A stretch of DNA of 64,000 bases from Pseudomonadota bacterium (GCA_021792365.1 JAJYUT010000005.1:62001-126000), one strand, 5' to 3'; positions 44,072 to 53,705 are shown, counted from the stretch's first letter. Numbers and translations: made by a program. The notes: a model not told the origin generated them from the letters alone.

Positions 44072-46303
44072 TTAGAACAACCGCAGGATGGCCTGCTGCG
44101 CCTGGTTGGCCAGAGACAGCGAGATGGTGCCCAACTGCTGACGCGTCTGCAGCGTCAGGATGTTGGCGCCCTCTTCGTTCTGGTCGGCCAGCGTCAGCTT
44201 GCCGGCGCCTTCCTGCAACAGGTTCGAGAAGGACGCCGTGAAGTCGAGACGCGTGAGCAGCGTGTTGGAGTTCGTGCTCAGCGCCGAAGACGCCGATCGC
44301 AGCTTCAGCTTCGCCGCATCCAGCTGGCGGATCGCGTTGTCGATGTCAGCGCGATCGCTCCAGGAGTTCTGGGCGAAGTCGAGTTGCAAGCCCTGACCGT
44401 CCGTCTGGACGTTCTGGCTCACCACGGTGACGGTGCTGGTGTTGGTCTCGTTGAGCTGCACCGTCAGGTTGTTGGCGTCGGAGCCGTCAACCTGCTGCTG
44501 AGTGACCAGCGTGGCGCTTTCGCCGTCCTGGGTGCCACGCACGTCGAACGCCGCCGAACGGGCGGTGAAGGCGCCGTGGACATTGTAGGTCAGGCTTTCG
44601 TCGGTGAGGGCGGTGGCGACCACACCAGCGGTCACGTTGAACGCCATCGTCGCGCCGCTGTTCGCGCCGCCCGTCAACGTCACGTTGAACGTGCCGGCCG
44701 CGCTCAGGTTGATGCCCGACGAGGTGAAGGTGCCGCCGATGCCATCCGACACGGTGATGGTCGCGTTGTCCGCCGAACCCGTGAAGGACAGCGAGACGTT
44801 CGAGTACGTGTTGTCCGCGAAGCCGGAAACAGCCGTCACCGACACGGCGGTGGCCACTGAGGCACCCGTCGTGCCGCTGTTGCTCTCGCTGGTGTTGACT
44901 TCAGCCGGCGTGGAGTGATCCAGGTCGAGCATGTAGCTCAGCTCGTTGAAATTCACGCCGATCGTGTAGTCGGCGCCGCTCGCTCCGACGCCGGTCATGG
45001 TGATCTCGGACGTGCCGGCGCTGACAAGGGTGGAGCTGGAAGTCGCACCACCCACAGCCACCGAAAAGACCGCCGGCTGGCCGTCGGCGCCAACGCTCTG
45101 CACCGTGACGGTCAGGGCGACCTCCTCGTCACTGTTGGCGCTGCCGCCGGTCAGGGAGACCGACGTGAAGGCCGGCGAGCCGTTGCCATAGATCCCGCTG
45201 ACCGCCGACGTGTAGCCGGACGCACCCAGGATCTGCCGCTCGTCGATGGTGAAGCGGGCCGTGCCGGAATCGAAGGCGAAGGAGTTTTCGCCGTTCGCGA
45301 CCTTGCCGGTGCCCAGCGCCGCCAGGCCGTCACGGGTGACGGTCTCGCCTGCGCCACCGCCGTTGATGACGCTCACCTGGAGGTTGACGTTCTTCTCGAT
45401 CACCGAGGTGCCGACGCCGGCGGTGTCCGCCACGTCCTCGATGGCATCGATATCGACGTCGAAGCTGATGCGCGTGCCGCTGTCGAACTCGAACGTCAGG
45501 CGGTTGACGGTGCCCGACGCCTTGGCCGCGGTAAAGGCTTCCTGCGTGACGGTCTGCGTGATGCTCACGCCGCCTTCCGTCACCGTGAAGACCTTGTCCT
45601 TGCCTTCGCCGCCGGACAGCTTGAGCGAGATGCTGTCGAAGTTGAACGCCGTCTTGGAGGCAAAGCCGGTGATCTCCAGGTTGGAGATACCGCGGTCGCT
45701 CTCGGCATTCGCGATGTCGGCCGCGCTGCCGGAGATCGCGCCGTCACCCGACACCGAGATCTGGTAGCTGTCGGCGCTGATGACGTTGGTCGCACGCGCG
45801 CCGCTGATGCCGGTCAGGGCATTGATGGCGCTCTTGCTGCTCGCGGTTGCGTCGATGCGCAAGCCGGAGCCGACCAGAAGGTTCTTGCCCTGGTAGCCGG
45901 AATCCTGCGCCAGCTTGTCGATCTGCCGCAGCACGTTGTTGAACTGAGAGGCCAAGCTGCTGCGCAGGTCGACCGAGGCGGCATCGTTGCCCAGCGAGCC
46001 CAGAGCCTGGGTCGTCAGACCGCGCGCCTGCTCAAGCAGGTTTTCGATGCCGGTGATGCCGGTGTCGCCGGCCTTGATCGTGCTGATCGCCTGGCCGATG
46101 CCGTCCTTCAGGCCGTCAAGGTCGCCAGCGCGCTGGGTCAGGCCCTTGGCCGCGAAGAACGAGGTCGGGCCGTCGAGCGCGGTGTTGATCTTGTTGCCGG
46201 TGGCGAGGCGAAGCTGAGTTTTCTCCAGGAGCGAGGTCGTCTGCTGCAACAGAAGCAGGTTGCTGCGGATGCCCGCACTCAAGGAAATGGAATTACCAGC
46301 CAT
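44072..46303 (-). CDS. Flagellin, large, copy 1
   Basis: A 743-residue flagellin. N-terminal D0/D1: LSAGIRSNLLLLQQTTSLLE, then RLATGNKINTALDGPTSFFA, the alphaproteobacterial form. The C-terminal helix ends LGTISLSLANQAQQAILRLF. The central region of about 450 residues is Gly/Ser/Thr/Val-rich beta structure with no cysteine, probably surface-exposed and a candidate for glycosylation. The ribosome-binding site is AAAGGAG. A sigma-54 promoter and two FlbD-like elements lie upstream. flbT and flaF follow. A second flagellin at 51221-53467 shares both ends. Confidence 0.95.
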   Translation of the reverse strand: MAGNSISLSAGIRSNLLLLQQTTSLLEKTQLRLATGNKINTALDGPTSFFAAKGLTQRAGDLDGLKDGIGQAISTIKAGDTGITGIENLLEQARGLTTQALGSLGNDAASVDLRSSLASQFNNVLRQIDKLAQDSGYQGKNLLVGSGLRIDATASSKSAINALTGISGARATNVISADSYQISVSGDGAISGSAADIANAESDRGISNLEITGFASKTAFNFDSISLKLSGGEGKDKVFTVTEGGVSITQTVTQEAFTAAKASGTVNRLTFEFDSGTRISFDVDIDAIEDVADTAGVGTSVIEKNVNLQVSVINGGGAGETVTRDGLAALGTGKVANGENSFAFDSGTARFTIDERQILGASGYTSAVSGIYGNGSPAFTSVSLTGGSANSDEEVALTVTVQSVGADGQPAVFSVAVGGATSSSTLVSAGTSEITMTGVGASGADYTIGVNFNELSYMLDLDHSTPAEVNTSESNSGTTGASVATAVSVTAVSGFADNTYSNVSLSFTGSADNATITVSDGIGGTFTSSGINLSAAGTFNVTLTGGANSGATMAFNVTAGVVATALTDESLTYNVHGAFTARSAAFDVRGTQDGESATLVTQQQVDGSDANNLTVQLNETNTSTVTVVSQNVQTDGQGLQLDFAQNSWSDRADIDNAIRQLDAAKLKLRSASSALSTNSNTLLTRLDFTASFSNLLQEGAGKLTLADQNEEGANILTLQTRQQLGTISLSLANQAQQAILRLF

Positions 46304-46383
46304 TAGATGCTCCTTTGGAGGCTGCTAGCCGTGACGACTTTGCGTGCACGGGCCGGCGCACAGGCACCGGCAGGGGCTAGGTA

Positions 46384-46398
46384 GCAAGTTCCCTGCCA
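46384..46398 (-). promoter_or_regulatory. Sigma-54 promoter of flagellin 1
   Basis: Minus strand TGGCAGGGAACTTGC: GG-N10-GC with TTGC at -12. It lies 81 bases upstream of the ATG, leaving a leader of about 70 bases on which FlbT could act. Confidence 0.85.
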
Positions 46399-46464
46399 GC
46401 CGGCAGAAGATGCCTATCCAGCGGAAATATCTGCCTTTTCTGCAGCGGCAGGCCGGTCTGGAGG

Positions 46465-46503
46465 CCGGCAAAATTTGCCGGGCTGGGGTAACTTTTGCCG
46501 GGG
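46465..46503. promoter_or_regulatory. Tandem FlbD (ftr)-like enhancers upstream of flagellin 1
   Basis: CCGGCAAAATTTGCCGG (46465-46481) is a perfect palindrome. A second, weaker copy, GGTAACTTTTGCCGGGG, is at 46487-46503. They are about 70-105 bases upstream of the sigma-54 promoter. They also face the divergent TPR-glycosyltransferase gene. Confidence 0.65.
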
Positions 46504-46650
46504 CAGAGGCTTTCTTAGGGAAAAATTTTCTCTGCCATTTCAATGAATTAGCCTTCACCAATCATTAACCATTCCGCCTCTAGGATCGCCCCGCAATGAG
46601 GCAGGGTCTGGCCGATATCTTCAATTTGTGCAGCATTTTAGAGAGATGAC

Positions 46651-49600
46651 ATGGCGACGGGTGCACTCACGACCACACCGCGCCACGCGCCGGCACAGGG
46701 CGCCGTAACGGGTTCCCGCGGCTCCGGCCAGGACGAGGCCAGGGTCGCCTCTCTCCTGCAGGCCGCCGGCCAGGCCCATCAGGCCGGACAGCCCGACCGG
46801 GTCCACAAGATCCTGGAGGAGGTGCTCGACCTCGACCCGGACAACGTCTCCGCTCTCTACAATCTGGGGATCCTGTATCGGGATCGTGGCGATGTGTTCG
46901 CCGCGGAGAAGCATCTCAGGCGGTCGATGCGGGTTGATCCCGGGCATCTGGACGCGCACCAGGGGCTTGCCGACCTCCTGTTCAACGTCAAGCAGCTTCT
47001 GCCCGCTGCGCGGCTCTATGAGCAAGCGCTCGAGCTTGCGCCCAACAGGGTGCCTCTGCTGGTCAATCTCGCCCGGACCCGCATGATGCTGAAGGAGGCG
47101 CCGGAAACGGAGCGCCTCGCACGCCGCATCCTGTCCATCGACGAACAGTGCCGTGAGGCCTGGTCGATGCTGGCTTGGGCGCTGCTTTACGGGTCCGGCG
47201 ATGCCGGGGATGCCTTGCGCGCCGCTGAGGAGGCGGAGCGGCTGATGCCCGGCGATCCTTACCCCGCCGTCTTCCGTGCCCATGCCTTGCGGCAACTGGG
47301 CCGCGCGGCGGATGCGGATGCTGCCTGGACCCGCATCCTGGAGGAGGCCAGGACCGGCTGGGCAAGGGCACGTTCGCTGAACGAGGCCTTCTACTGGCTC
47401 GATCAGCGGGACCGCAGCAACGCGATCATCAATGCCTGCGTGGAAGCCAACCCGGACGAGGCGGAGGTGCTGAAGGACCTCGCGGCGCTGCGGATGGCGG
47501 ATGGCGATTTCGAGGGCGCCCAGGAGGCGCTGGATCGCGCGGCCAAGATCGCGCCTGATCATATGGTCGTCCGCATGGTGCGCGGTCTCAACGCGTTCCG
47601 GCTCGGCGATTATCGCATGGGGCTCGAACTCTACGAGGCGCGCTGGCACCGGGGCAGCCACGACAAGCCTTGGGATATTCCAGTGCCGGAATGGGACGGC
47701 CGGCCGATCGACGGCAATCTCGTCGTATATTGCGAGCAGGGCATCGGCGACTACGTCATGTTCGCGCTGCTGTTCTCCGAGCTGCGCAACTATGCCAAGT
47801 CGATCACCATCGAAGTGAATTCCCGCGTCGGCAGCCTGTTCCGCCGCAGCTTTCCGGACATGCCGGTGGTCGACCGGAACAGCCTGCCGAATGACTGGAA
47901 TCCCGGCCGCTACCAGGCCAAGGTCGCGATGGGCGATCTGCCGCTGCGGCTCAATGTCGATCTCGAGAACCTGCCCAATCGCGGCGGGTGCCTGATTCCC
48001 GAGCCGGCGCTCACGCGCAAGCTGCGGAACCGCTACCGCGCCATGTTCCCGGGCAAGCGCCTCATCGGCATCTCTTGGCGCAGCGGCAACCGGGACAGCG
48101 CGACCATCCGCTCGGTCGACCTGCCGCTGTGGAAGCCCATCTTCGAAACCGAGGATTGCGCCTTCATCTCCCTGCAATACGGCGACAACAGAAGGGATCT
48201 GGAGCGGCTGACCGCCGAGACCGGTCACGCCGTGTACTGGGACCGCGAGATCGACCCGCTGCAATATATGGACCCGTTCGCCGCGCAGATTGCGGCGATG
48301 GACTTGGTGATCTCGGTCGACAACAGCACCGTGCATTTCGCCGGCGCGATCGGCAAGCCGTGCTGGGTGCTGCTGCCACTCAACGCAGACTGGCGCTGGC
48401 TCATCGATCGGACCTCCTCGATCTGGTACGACAGCCTGCATCTCTGGCGTCAGCGGAAGTCCGAAGGGTGGGAGCGGGTGGTCGCCGACGTCGCCGGGCG
48501 GCTGCGCGCGATTGGGAGCGAGCCGCTCGTGGACGCGACCGCCGCGATGTGCCTGCGCTGCGGCGAGGAGATGCTGCGGCGGGAGGCCATGGTCCCGGCG
48601 GAAGATTTCTTCCGCTGGCTGATGGAAACCGGGCGGCACAAGGCGGCCGCGTTCCATGGCGTCGGCATGGCCGCGCTCAAAGCCCGGCACGACGACGCGG
48701 CCGGCATCCTCGGCCGCGCGGCGGAACTGGCGCCCGCGCGCGTCGACTACAAGGCCGACTGGGCCGTCGCAGTGTTCGAAGCCGGCCATCGCGATATGGC
48801 GGAACGCCTTGCCCGCGAACTGACGCGCAACGGCAATGATCCCAAGGCGCTGATGGCGATGGGCCACATCCTGGTCGGCAAGCACCTGCCGGACCAGGCG
48901 ACGGATTATTTCGCGCGCGTGCTGCGCGCCGATCCCGGCCATGTCATGGCGCGCACCACGCTCGCCACGCTGCAGGCCACGCAGGGCGAGCACGAACTGG
49001 CGCGCCAGAACTTCGCGCGCATCGTCCAGCAGGCGCCCGACCTGCCGGCGCCGCGCACCGCGCTGGGCGAGATGGATCTCCAGCTCGGGAACGACGGGGC
49101 GGCGTGGCCGAACTTCGCGTGGCGCTTCGGCGCCGCGCCGGACGAGCTGCCGGGTCATCTCGCCATGATCGCGCCGGACGACCGGCCGAAATCGCTGCGG
49201 GGCGAGCGGATCCGCCGGAGGCGCCTGTTCCTGCGCGCCGAGCGCAACCCCGTCGAGCAATTGCTGTTCGCACCGTGGTTCGCTGAGGCGGCGGCCGATG
49301 CGCGCGCGGTGCGGGCGGAATGCCCGCCGGCCGTGCTGCCGCTGTTGAGCGAGGCATTCCCGAAGATCCGCTTTGCCGCCGCCGGCACGCTGACGCCGGG
49401 GGATTTGATCGCCGAGCGCACCCAACTCTGCGCGAGCCTCAGCGACCTGGCCGCGACCTATACGCGGAGTCCGGCGGGTGGCTGGCTGGAACACGACCGT
49501 GCGGCTGCTGCCGCGCATCGCGCGCGCTGGCTGGCCGGCGGCGCCGGGGCGAGGGTCATCGGCCTCGCCTGGCAAACGGGCGACGCGCCGCATGGCGGCC

Positions 49601-50013
49601 TCGCGCCGTTCATCGGGCTGCTCGAGGTGCCGGGGATCCGCTGGGTCATGCTGCCGGTGGGTGCCGTCCCGCCGGCGCTCTCCGAGCTTCTGGCCGCGCC
49701 CGATTCGCCCTTGGTGTTCGAGCCGGCGGTCCTGGGCACCGGCTTGGATCGGATTGCTGCGGTTCTGGGCGCGCTCGACATGGTGGTGTCCGGAGAGGAT
49801 CTGCTGGCGACGCTGGCGGGGGCGATCGGCAAGCCAGTCTGGCGGGTTGGCGGCCAGGCCATGCACTGGTCCTGGCTGGCCGAAGGCGCCGCCAGCAAAT
49901 GGCACCCGACGGCTCGCATCTTCCGCGGCGCCGATGGAGCGGTGCCATCGATGACCGGCATCCGAACCGAGCTCGAGCATTTCGCCGGCGCCGTCCGGCC
50001 GGGAGACATTTGA
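46651..50013 (+). CDS. TPR-glycosyltransferase fusion, probable flagellin glycosyltransferase (FlmG-like)
   Basis: A 1120-residue protein with two TPR-plus-transferase halves. TPR repeats cover about 30-350 (NVSALYNLGILYRDRGDVF and so on). A GT9/GT41-like domain covers about 354-620: VVYCEQGIGDYVMFALL, GKRLIGISWRSGN, then ISVDNSTVHFAGAIGKP followed by ADWRWL. A second TPR set is at about 640-830, and a second, degraded transferase domain at about 965-1115 (VIGLAWQTGDAPHGG, LATLAGAIGKPVWRVGG, WSWL). In Caulobacter the TPR-transferase FlmG glycosylates flagellins. This gene is divergent from flagellin 1. Function is inferred from domains and position. The next gene starts inside its stop. Confidence 0.75.
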   Translation: MATGALTTTPRHAPAQGAVTGSRGSGQDEARVASLLQAAGQAHQAGQPDRVHKILEEVLDLDPDNVSALYNLGILYRDRGDVFAAEKHLRRSMRVDPGHLDAHQGLADLLFNVKQLLPAARLYEQALELAPNRVPLLVNLARTRMMLKEAPETERLARRILSIDEQCREAWSMLAWALLYGSGDAGDALRAAEEAERLMPGDPYPAVFRAHALRQLGRAADADAAWTRILEEARTGWARARSLNEAFYWLDQRDRSNAIINACVEANPDEAEVLKDLAALRMADGDFEGAQEALDRAAKIAPDHMVVRMVRGLNAFRLGDYRMGLELYEARWHRGSHDKPWDIPVPEWDGRPIDGNLVVYCEQGIGDYVMFALLFSELRNYAKSITIEVNSRVGSLFRRSFPDMPVVDRNSLPNDWNPGRYQAKVAMGDLPLRLNVDLENLPNRGGCLIPEPALTRKLRNRYRAMFPGKRLIGISWRSGNRDSATIRSVDLPLWKPIFETEDCAFISLQYGDNRRDLERLTAETGHAVYWDREIDPLQYMDPFAAQIAAMDLVISVDNSTVHFAGAIGKPCWVLLPLNADWRWLIDRTSSIWYDSLHLWRQRKSEGWERVVADVAGRLRAIGSEPLVDATAAMCLRCGEEMLRREAMVPAEDFFRWLMETGRHKAAAFHGVGMAALKARHDDAAGILGRAAELAPARVDYKADWAVAVFEAGHRDMAERLARELTRNGNDPKALMAMGHILVGKHLPDQATDYFARVLRADPGHVMARTTLATLQATQGEHELARQNFARIVQQAPDLPAPRTALGEMDLQLGNDGAAWPNFAWRFGAAPDELPGHLAMIAPDDRPKSLRGERIRRRRLFLRAERNPVEQLLFAPWFAEAAADARAVRAECPPAVLPLLSEAFPKIRFAAAGTLTPGDLIAERTQLCASLSDLAATYTRSPAGGWLEHDRAAAAAHRARWLAGGAGARVIGLAWQTGDAPHGGLAPFIGLLEVPGIRWVMLPVGAVPPALSELLAAPDSPLVFEPAVLGTGLDRIAAVLGALDMVVSGEDLLATLAGAIGKPVWRVGGQAMHWSWLAEGAASKWHPTARIFRGADGAVPSMTGIRTELEHFAGAVRPGDI

Positions 50014-51131
50014 TGAATCGCAAGCAGCGCCGCGCCACGGCGAAAGGGACGAGATCCAGAGGCGAGGCCAATGCGCCGCGCAACGCGGCGGACGATGTTG
50101 TCGCGAAGGCCATCAAGGCCGCACAGCTCGGGGTTTTCGCAGATGCCGAGGCGGCGCTCGATGAAGTGCTCGCGCGCTTCCCCGACCACGTCGAGGCGCT
50201 GCATCAGAAGGGCATGCTGATGGCCCGCACCGGCCAGGTCGAGGCGGGGATTCCTTTGCTGCGCCGCGCCACGGCAGCCAAGCCGGGCGAAGCGCTCTAC
50301 TGGAACAATCTGGCGGCGGCCTGCCTGACCATCGAATGGTCGGAGGAAGCGCTGGGCGCCGCGCGCAAGGCGGTCGAGATCGATCCCGCCTACGCCATGG
50401 CGTGGCGCAACCTGGCGATGGCCCAGACCGATCTGGGCCGTCACCGGGATGCGTGCGACGCGCTGGAGAAGGCGTCGGCGCTCGCGCCGAAGGATGCCGA
50501 GATCTGGGGCCGGCTGGGCCTTGCCCGGCTTGCGCTCGACGACGTGGCACGGGCCGAGGTGGCGTTCGCGCGGGCCGTTGCGCTCGAACCGGCGAATGTC
50601 TCCTGGCTGGGCAATCTTGGCGCGTTGCTGGTCAAGGGCGGCCGGGTCCAGGAGGCTCTGCCGCATCTGGAAAGAGCCGTCGCCCTGGCGCCCGACAATT
50701 TTGCCGCCGCTCTGCATTGCGGTATCGCATCGACGCTGGCCGGCGACCACGCCAAGGGCTTGCGCTGGCTGCGCAGGGCGACCTCGATCCAGCCGCGTTC
50801 CGACGCGGCATGGGCCGCGCTCGCCGATGCCGCCGCCGCGGCGGGGGATCAGGCGGAGGCGCTGGATGCCGCGCGGCGCGCCGCCGAGTTCGCGCCTGCC
50901 GATCCGGCGCATCGGACCCGGTTGCAGAGATTGCAGCCCGGCGGCGCGGGCCCCGATCCGGCGCATCGGACCCGGTTGCAGAGATTGCAGCCCGGCGGCG
51001 CGGCGACGCAGGATGGGCTGATCGATCTGGTGATCGGCAACGTGTCGCTGTCCCAAGTGGACAAGCCGCGGGCGGACGAGCCGCAGGGCATAGACTTGTC
51101 GCGCTCGCTGGACCGGATTTTCATCGGCTAG
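50013..51131 (+). CDS. TPR-repeat protein
   Basis: A 372-residue protein with a basic N-terminus (NRKQRRATAKGTRSRG), about seven TPR motifs (about 30-300) and a tail. No transferase domain is present. Near the end a 16-residue unit (DPAHRTRLQRLQPGGA) is duplicated exactly. The start overlaps the previous stop by one base (TGATG), so the two are coupled. It may be an adaptor for the upstream transferase or a flagellin-binding protein; this is inference. It ends at a strong terminator. Confidence 0.8.
   Translation: MNRKQRRATAKGTRSRGEANAPRNAADDVVAKAIKAAQLGVFADAEAALDEVLARFPDHVEALHQKGMLMARTGQVEAGIPLLRRATAAKPGEALYWNNLAAACLTIEWSEEALGAARKAVEIDPAYAMAWRNLAMAQTDLGRHRDACDALEKASALAPKDAEIWGRLGLARLALDDVARAEVAFARAVALEPANVSWLGNLGALLVKGGRVQEALPHLERAVALAPDNFAAALHCGIASTLAGDHAKGLRWLRRATSIQPRSDAAWAALADAAAAAGDQAEALDAARRAAEFAPADPAHRTRLQRLQPGGAGPDPAHRTRLQRLQPGGAATQDGLIDLVIGNVSLSQVDKPRADEPQGIDLSRSLDRIFIG
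50901..51002 (+). repeat. Exact 48-bp direct repeat inside the TPR gene
   Basis: Copies at 50901-50948 and 50955-51002, starting GATCCGGCGCATCGGACCCG, are identical with a 54-base period. The reading frame is preserved, so 18 residues were added. Confidence 0.9.
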
Positions 51132-51167
51132 TGTAGAAAGCGCGCAAACGCCGCGCTAGAAATCGAA

Positions 51168-51203
51168 ACCGCCCGGGAGCCTTTCGGCCCCGGGCGGTTT
51201 TTT
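51168..51203 (+). terminator. Rho-independent terminator
   Basis: A 10-bp stem (ACCGCCCGGG with CCCGGGCGGT) is followed by TTTTTT, 37 bases after the TPR gene stop. It sits between convergent genes and may also slow transcription from flagellin 2. Confidence 0.88.
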
Positions 51204-51220
51204 GTCGCCGGTTACGCGGC

Positions 51221-53467
51221 CTAGAACAGCCGCAGGATCGCCTGCTGCGCCTGGTTGGCGAGGCTGAGGCTGATCGTTCCCAATTGCTGGCGCGTCTGCA
51301 ACTGGAGCAGGTTCGCGCCTTCCTCGTTCTGGTCGGCCTGCACCAGCTTGTTGGCGCCTTCCGCCAGCACGTTGATGAACTCCTTCGTGTAGTTCAGCCG
51401 CGTCTGGATGATGTCGAGGTTGTTGCTGAGCGCCGAGGCCGCGCCGCGCAGGCGCAGCTTCGCCTCCTCGATCGAACGTTGGGCGTAATCAATGTCGGCC
51501 CGGTCGCGCCATTCGTTCTGCGCGAAATCGACCGCCAGGCCCTGGCCGTCGGTCTGCACGTTCTGGCTGACCACCGTCACCTGGGTCGTGTTGGTCTCGT
51601 TGAGCTGGACCGTCAGGTTGTTGCTGTCGGTGCCATCGGTGACCTGGACCGTCCGTAGGCTCGATGTCTGGCCAGCATTCGCCGCCCGCACGTCGAACAA
51701 CGCCTCGTCGGGCGCGGTGAAGTCGCCGATCGCGTTGTAGCGCAGCGTGCCTTCCGAGTTCGCCACCAGCGAGGCGCTGGCGAGGGTCAATTGGACAGTC
51801 GCGCCGCTGTTGGCGCCGCCGATGATCGTGAAGTTGAGGGTCTGGCTGCCCAGCGTTCCGGCGGTTACCACCGCCTTGCCGCCGTAGCCGTCATCCAGGG
51901 TGAAGGTGGCGGATGAGGCCGCGGTGACGACGTTGAAGTTCATCGCGTGCGCCAGGTTGTCGGCAAGGCCGGACAAGCTGGTCAGCGTGACGCCGGCGGC
52001 TGGCAGCGCGGCGCCGAGCGCACGCTCGGTCGCATCCGCCTCCGCCGCCGTCGAGGCCGCGGCGCGGACGATGCCGTGGAAGCCCGTCGTCTGGAGGTTG
52101 AGGCCCACATTCTCGCTGGCATCCGCCGCGGCGGAAAAGGTGTAGGTGCCGCTGGCGCTGACGGTGATGGCCACGGTGCTGTTCGGTCCGGCCAGAGTCG
52201 CCGTGTAGCTGGCGAAGGTGCCGGTGACGAAGTCGAAGTCGGCCGCGGTGGCCGACGCCGTCAGCGCATAGGTGAAGTCGTTGGCGATGCCGGTCGAGGC
52301 GCCGCCGATCGCGATGTCCGCCGTGCCTACGATCGCGTCCGCCGCGCGCCCATAGGACCCGCCGATCGCCTCGCTATAGGCGGCGGCCTGCAGGATGGTG
52401 CGCTCGTCGATGGTCATGCGCGGCGTGCCGGAATCGAAGGCCCAGGCGTTCTCGCCCGCGGACAGCTTCTGCTGGCCGGACTGGTTGAGCGCGCTGCGCT
52501 CGATGCGCTGGCCGACGCCGTTCAGGTTGGTCACGGCGACCGAGAGATTGACGTTCTTCTCGATCACCGATGTGCCGACGCCCGCGGTGTCGGGCACGTC
52601 GTCGATCTCTTCGAAATCGACGTCGAAGTTGATGTGTGTGCCGCTGGCGAACTGGTGGTCGAAGTTCAGCAACTGGCCGGTCGCCTTCGCCTGCTCCCAC
52701 TGCTCGACCGTGAAGGTCTTCGTGATGGCGACGTCGCCCTCGGTCACGGTGAAGGTCTTGTCTTTGCCCTTGCCACCCGCGTAGCGGATGACGATGTCGT
52801 CGAAATTGCCAGCCGTCTTGCTGGAGAAGCCGCCGATGGTCAGGTTCTGGATGCCGCGGTCGCGCTCCGCATTTGCAATGTCGCTGGCATTGGCGCTGAT
52901 CGCGCCGTCGCCGGCGATGTCGATCACGTAGTTGTCGGCGGACACCACATTGGTCACGCGCGTGTTGCTGACGCCGGTGATGGCGTTGGTCGCGCTCTTG
53001 GATGACGAGGTCGCGTCCAGCCTGAGGCCGCTGCCCTGCAGCAGGTTCTTGCCCTGGTAGTTGGCGTCCGCGGCGAGCTTGTCGATCTGGCGCAGCAGGT
53101 TGTTGAACTGCTGCGACAGCGACTTGCGGAGGTCGACCGAGGCTTGGTCCTTGCCGAGGCTGCCATAGGCCGAGGTGATGAGGCCGCTCGCCTGGTCCAG
53201 CATCTGCTCGATCGCGGTCACGCCGGTGTCGGCGGCCTTGATCGCGCTGACGCTCTGGCCGATCGAATCCTTGAGCTGGTCGAGGTCGTCCGCGCGGCGG
53301 TTGAGGCCCTTCGAGGCGAAAAAAGCGACCGCGCCGTCGATGGCGGCGTTGATCTTGTTGCCGGTCGCAAGCCGCTGCTGCGTGCGGTCGATTCTCTCCG
53401 ACGTCACCTGCAACAGGAGCAGATTGTTGCGGATGCCAGCAGTCAATTGAATGTCGTTCGTCGGCAT
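51221..53467 (-). CDS. Flagellin, large, copy 2
   Basis: A 748-residue flagellin. It begins MPTNDIQLTAGIRNNLLLLQ with RLATGNKINAAIDGAVAFFA, and ends LGTISLSLANQAQQAILRLF, identical to copy 1 over the last 20 residues. The segment NNLTVQLNETNT with VVSQNVQTDGQGL is also shared. The middle is beta-rich and divergent from copy 1. ATG 53467 follows AAGGAGAA. It has its own perfect sigma-54 promoter. Confidence 0.95.
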   Translation of the reverse strand: MPTNDIQLTAGIRNNLLLLQVTSERIDRTQQRLATGNKINAAIDGAVAFFASKGLNRRADDLDQLKDSIGQSVSAIKAADTGVTAIEQMLDQASGLITSAYGSLGKDQASVDLRKSLSQQFNNLLRQIDKLAADANYQGKNLLQGSGLRLDATSSSKSATNAITGVSNTRVTNVVSADNYVIDIAGDGAISANASDIANAERDRGIQNLTIGGFSSKTAGNFDDIVIRYAGGKGKDKTFTVTEGDVAITKTFTVEQWEQAKATGQLLNFDHQFASGTHINFDVDFEEIDDVPDTAGVGTSVIEKNVNLSVAVTNLNGVGQRIERSALNQSGQQKLSAGENAWAFDSGTPRMTIDERTILQAAAYSEAIGGSYGRAADAIVGTADIAIGGASTGIANDFTYALTASATAADFDFVTGTFASYTATLAGPNSTVAITVSASGTYTFSAAADASENVGLNLQTTGFHGIVRAAASTAAEADATERALGAALPAAGVTLTSLSGLADNLAHAMNFNVVTAASSATFTLDDGYGGKAVVTAGTLGSQTLNFTIIGGANSGATVQLTLASASLVANSEGTLRYNAIGDFTAPDEALFDVRAANAGQTSSLRTVQVTDGTDSNNLTVQLNETNTTQVTVVSQNVQTDGQGLAVDFAQNEWRDRADIDYAQRSIEEAKLRLRGAASALSNNLDIIQTRLNYTKEFINVLAEGANKLVQADQNEEGANLLQLQTRQQLGTISLSLANQAQQAILRLF

Positions 53468-53552
53468 CAGGGTTCTCCTTCGTCTCGTGCCAACTTCGGC
53501 CGCGCTTTGGCGCCCGAATCCGTTCCGCACAGGCGGTGTCGCACCCCTTCAA

Positions 53553-53567
53553 GCAACTCGCGTGCCA
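53553..53567 (-). promoter_or_regulatory. Sigma-54 promoter of flagellin 2
   Basis: Minus strand TGGCACGCGAGTTGC, a full match to TGGCACG-N4-TTGC. It is 86 bases upstream of the ATG. Confidence 0.9.
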
Positions 53568-53705
53568 GTCAGTAAAACGCTGATATTATTGGAACAATGC
53601 TGATTGACGAGGGTTTGCTGGAAATGCCGGTCGGCAAGGAGGGGCGGGGCAGGCAGGAAATTTGTTCCAGCGGGCTTGCAGGTAACGGACCGCCGTATAG
53701 GGGCT

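Larger units (their letters stand above)
46304..46650. other. Divergent regulatory gap, flagellin 1 / TPR-glycosyltransferase
   Basis: A 347-base gap with no gene. Besides the sigma-54 promoter and FlbD-like elements it contains one CtrA half-site (TTAACC at 46565-46570). I saw no clear sigma-54 or sigma-70 promoter for the rightward gene. Confidence 0.6.

Noticed and set aside
46621-49980. Minus-strand open frame of 1119 codons opposite the TPR-glycosyltransferase
   Set aside because: Mirror frame of a GC-rich gene. The encoded text is Arg/His/Gly-rich with no domain, while the plus strand has clear TPR and transferase motifs.
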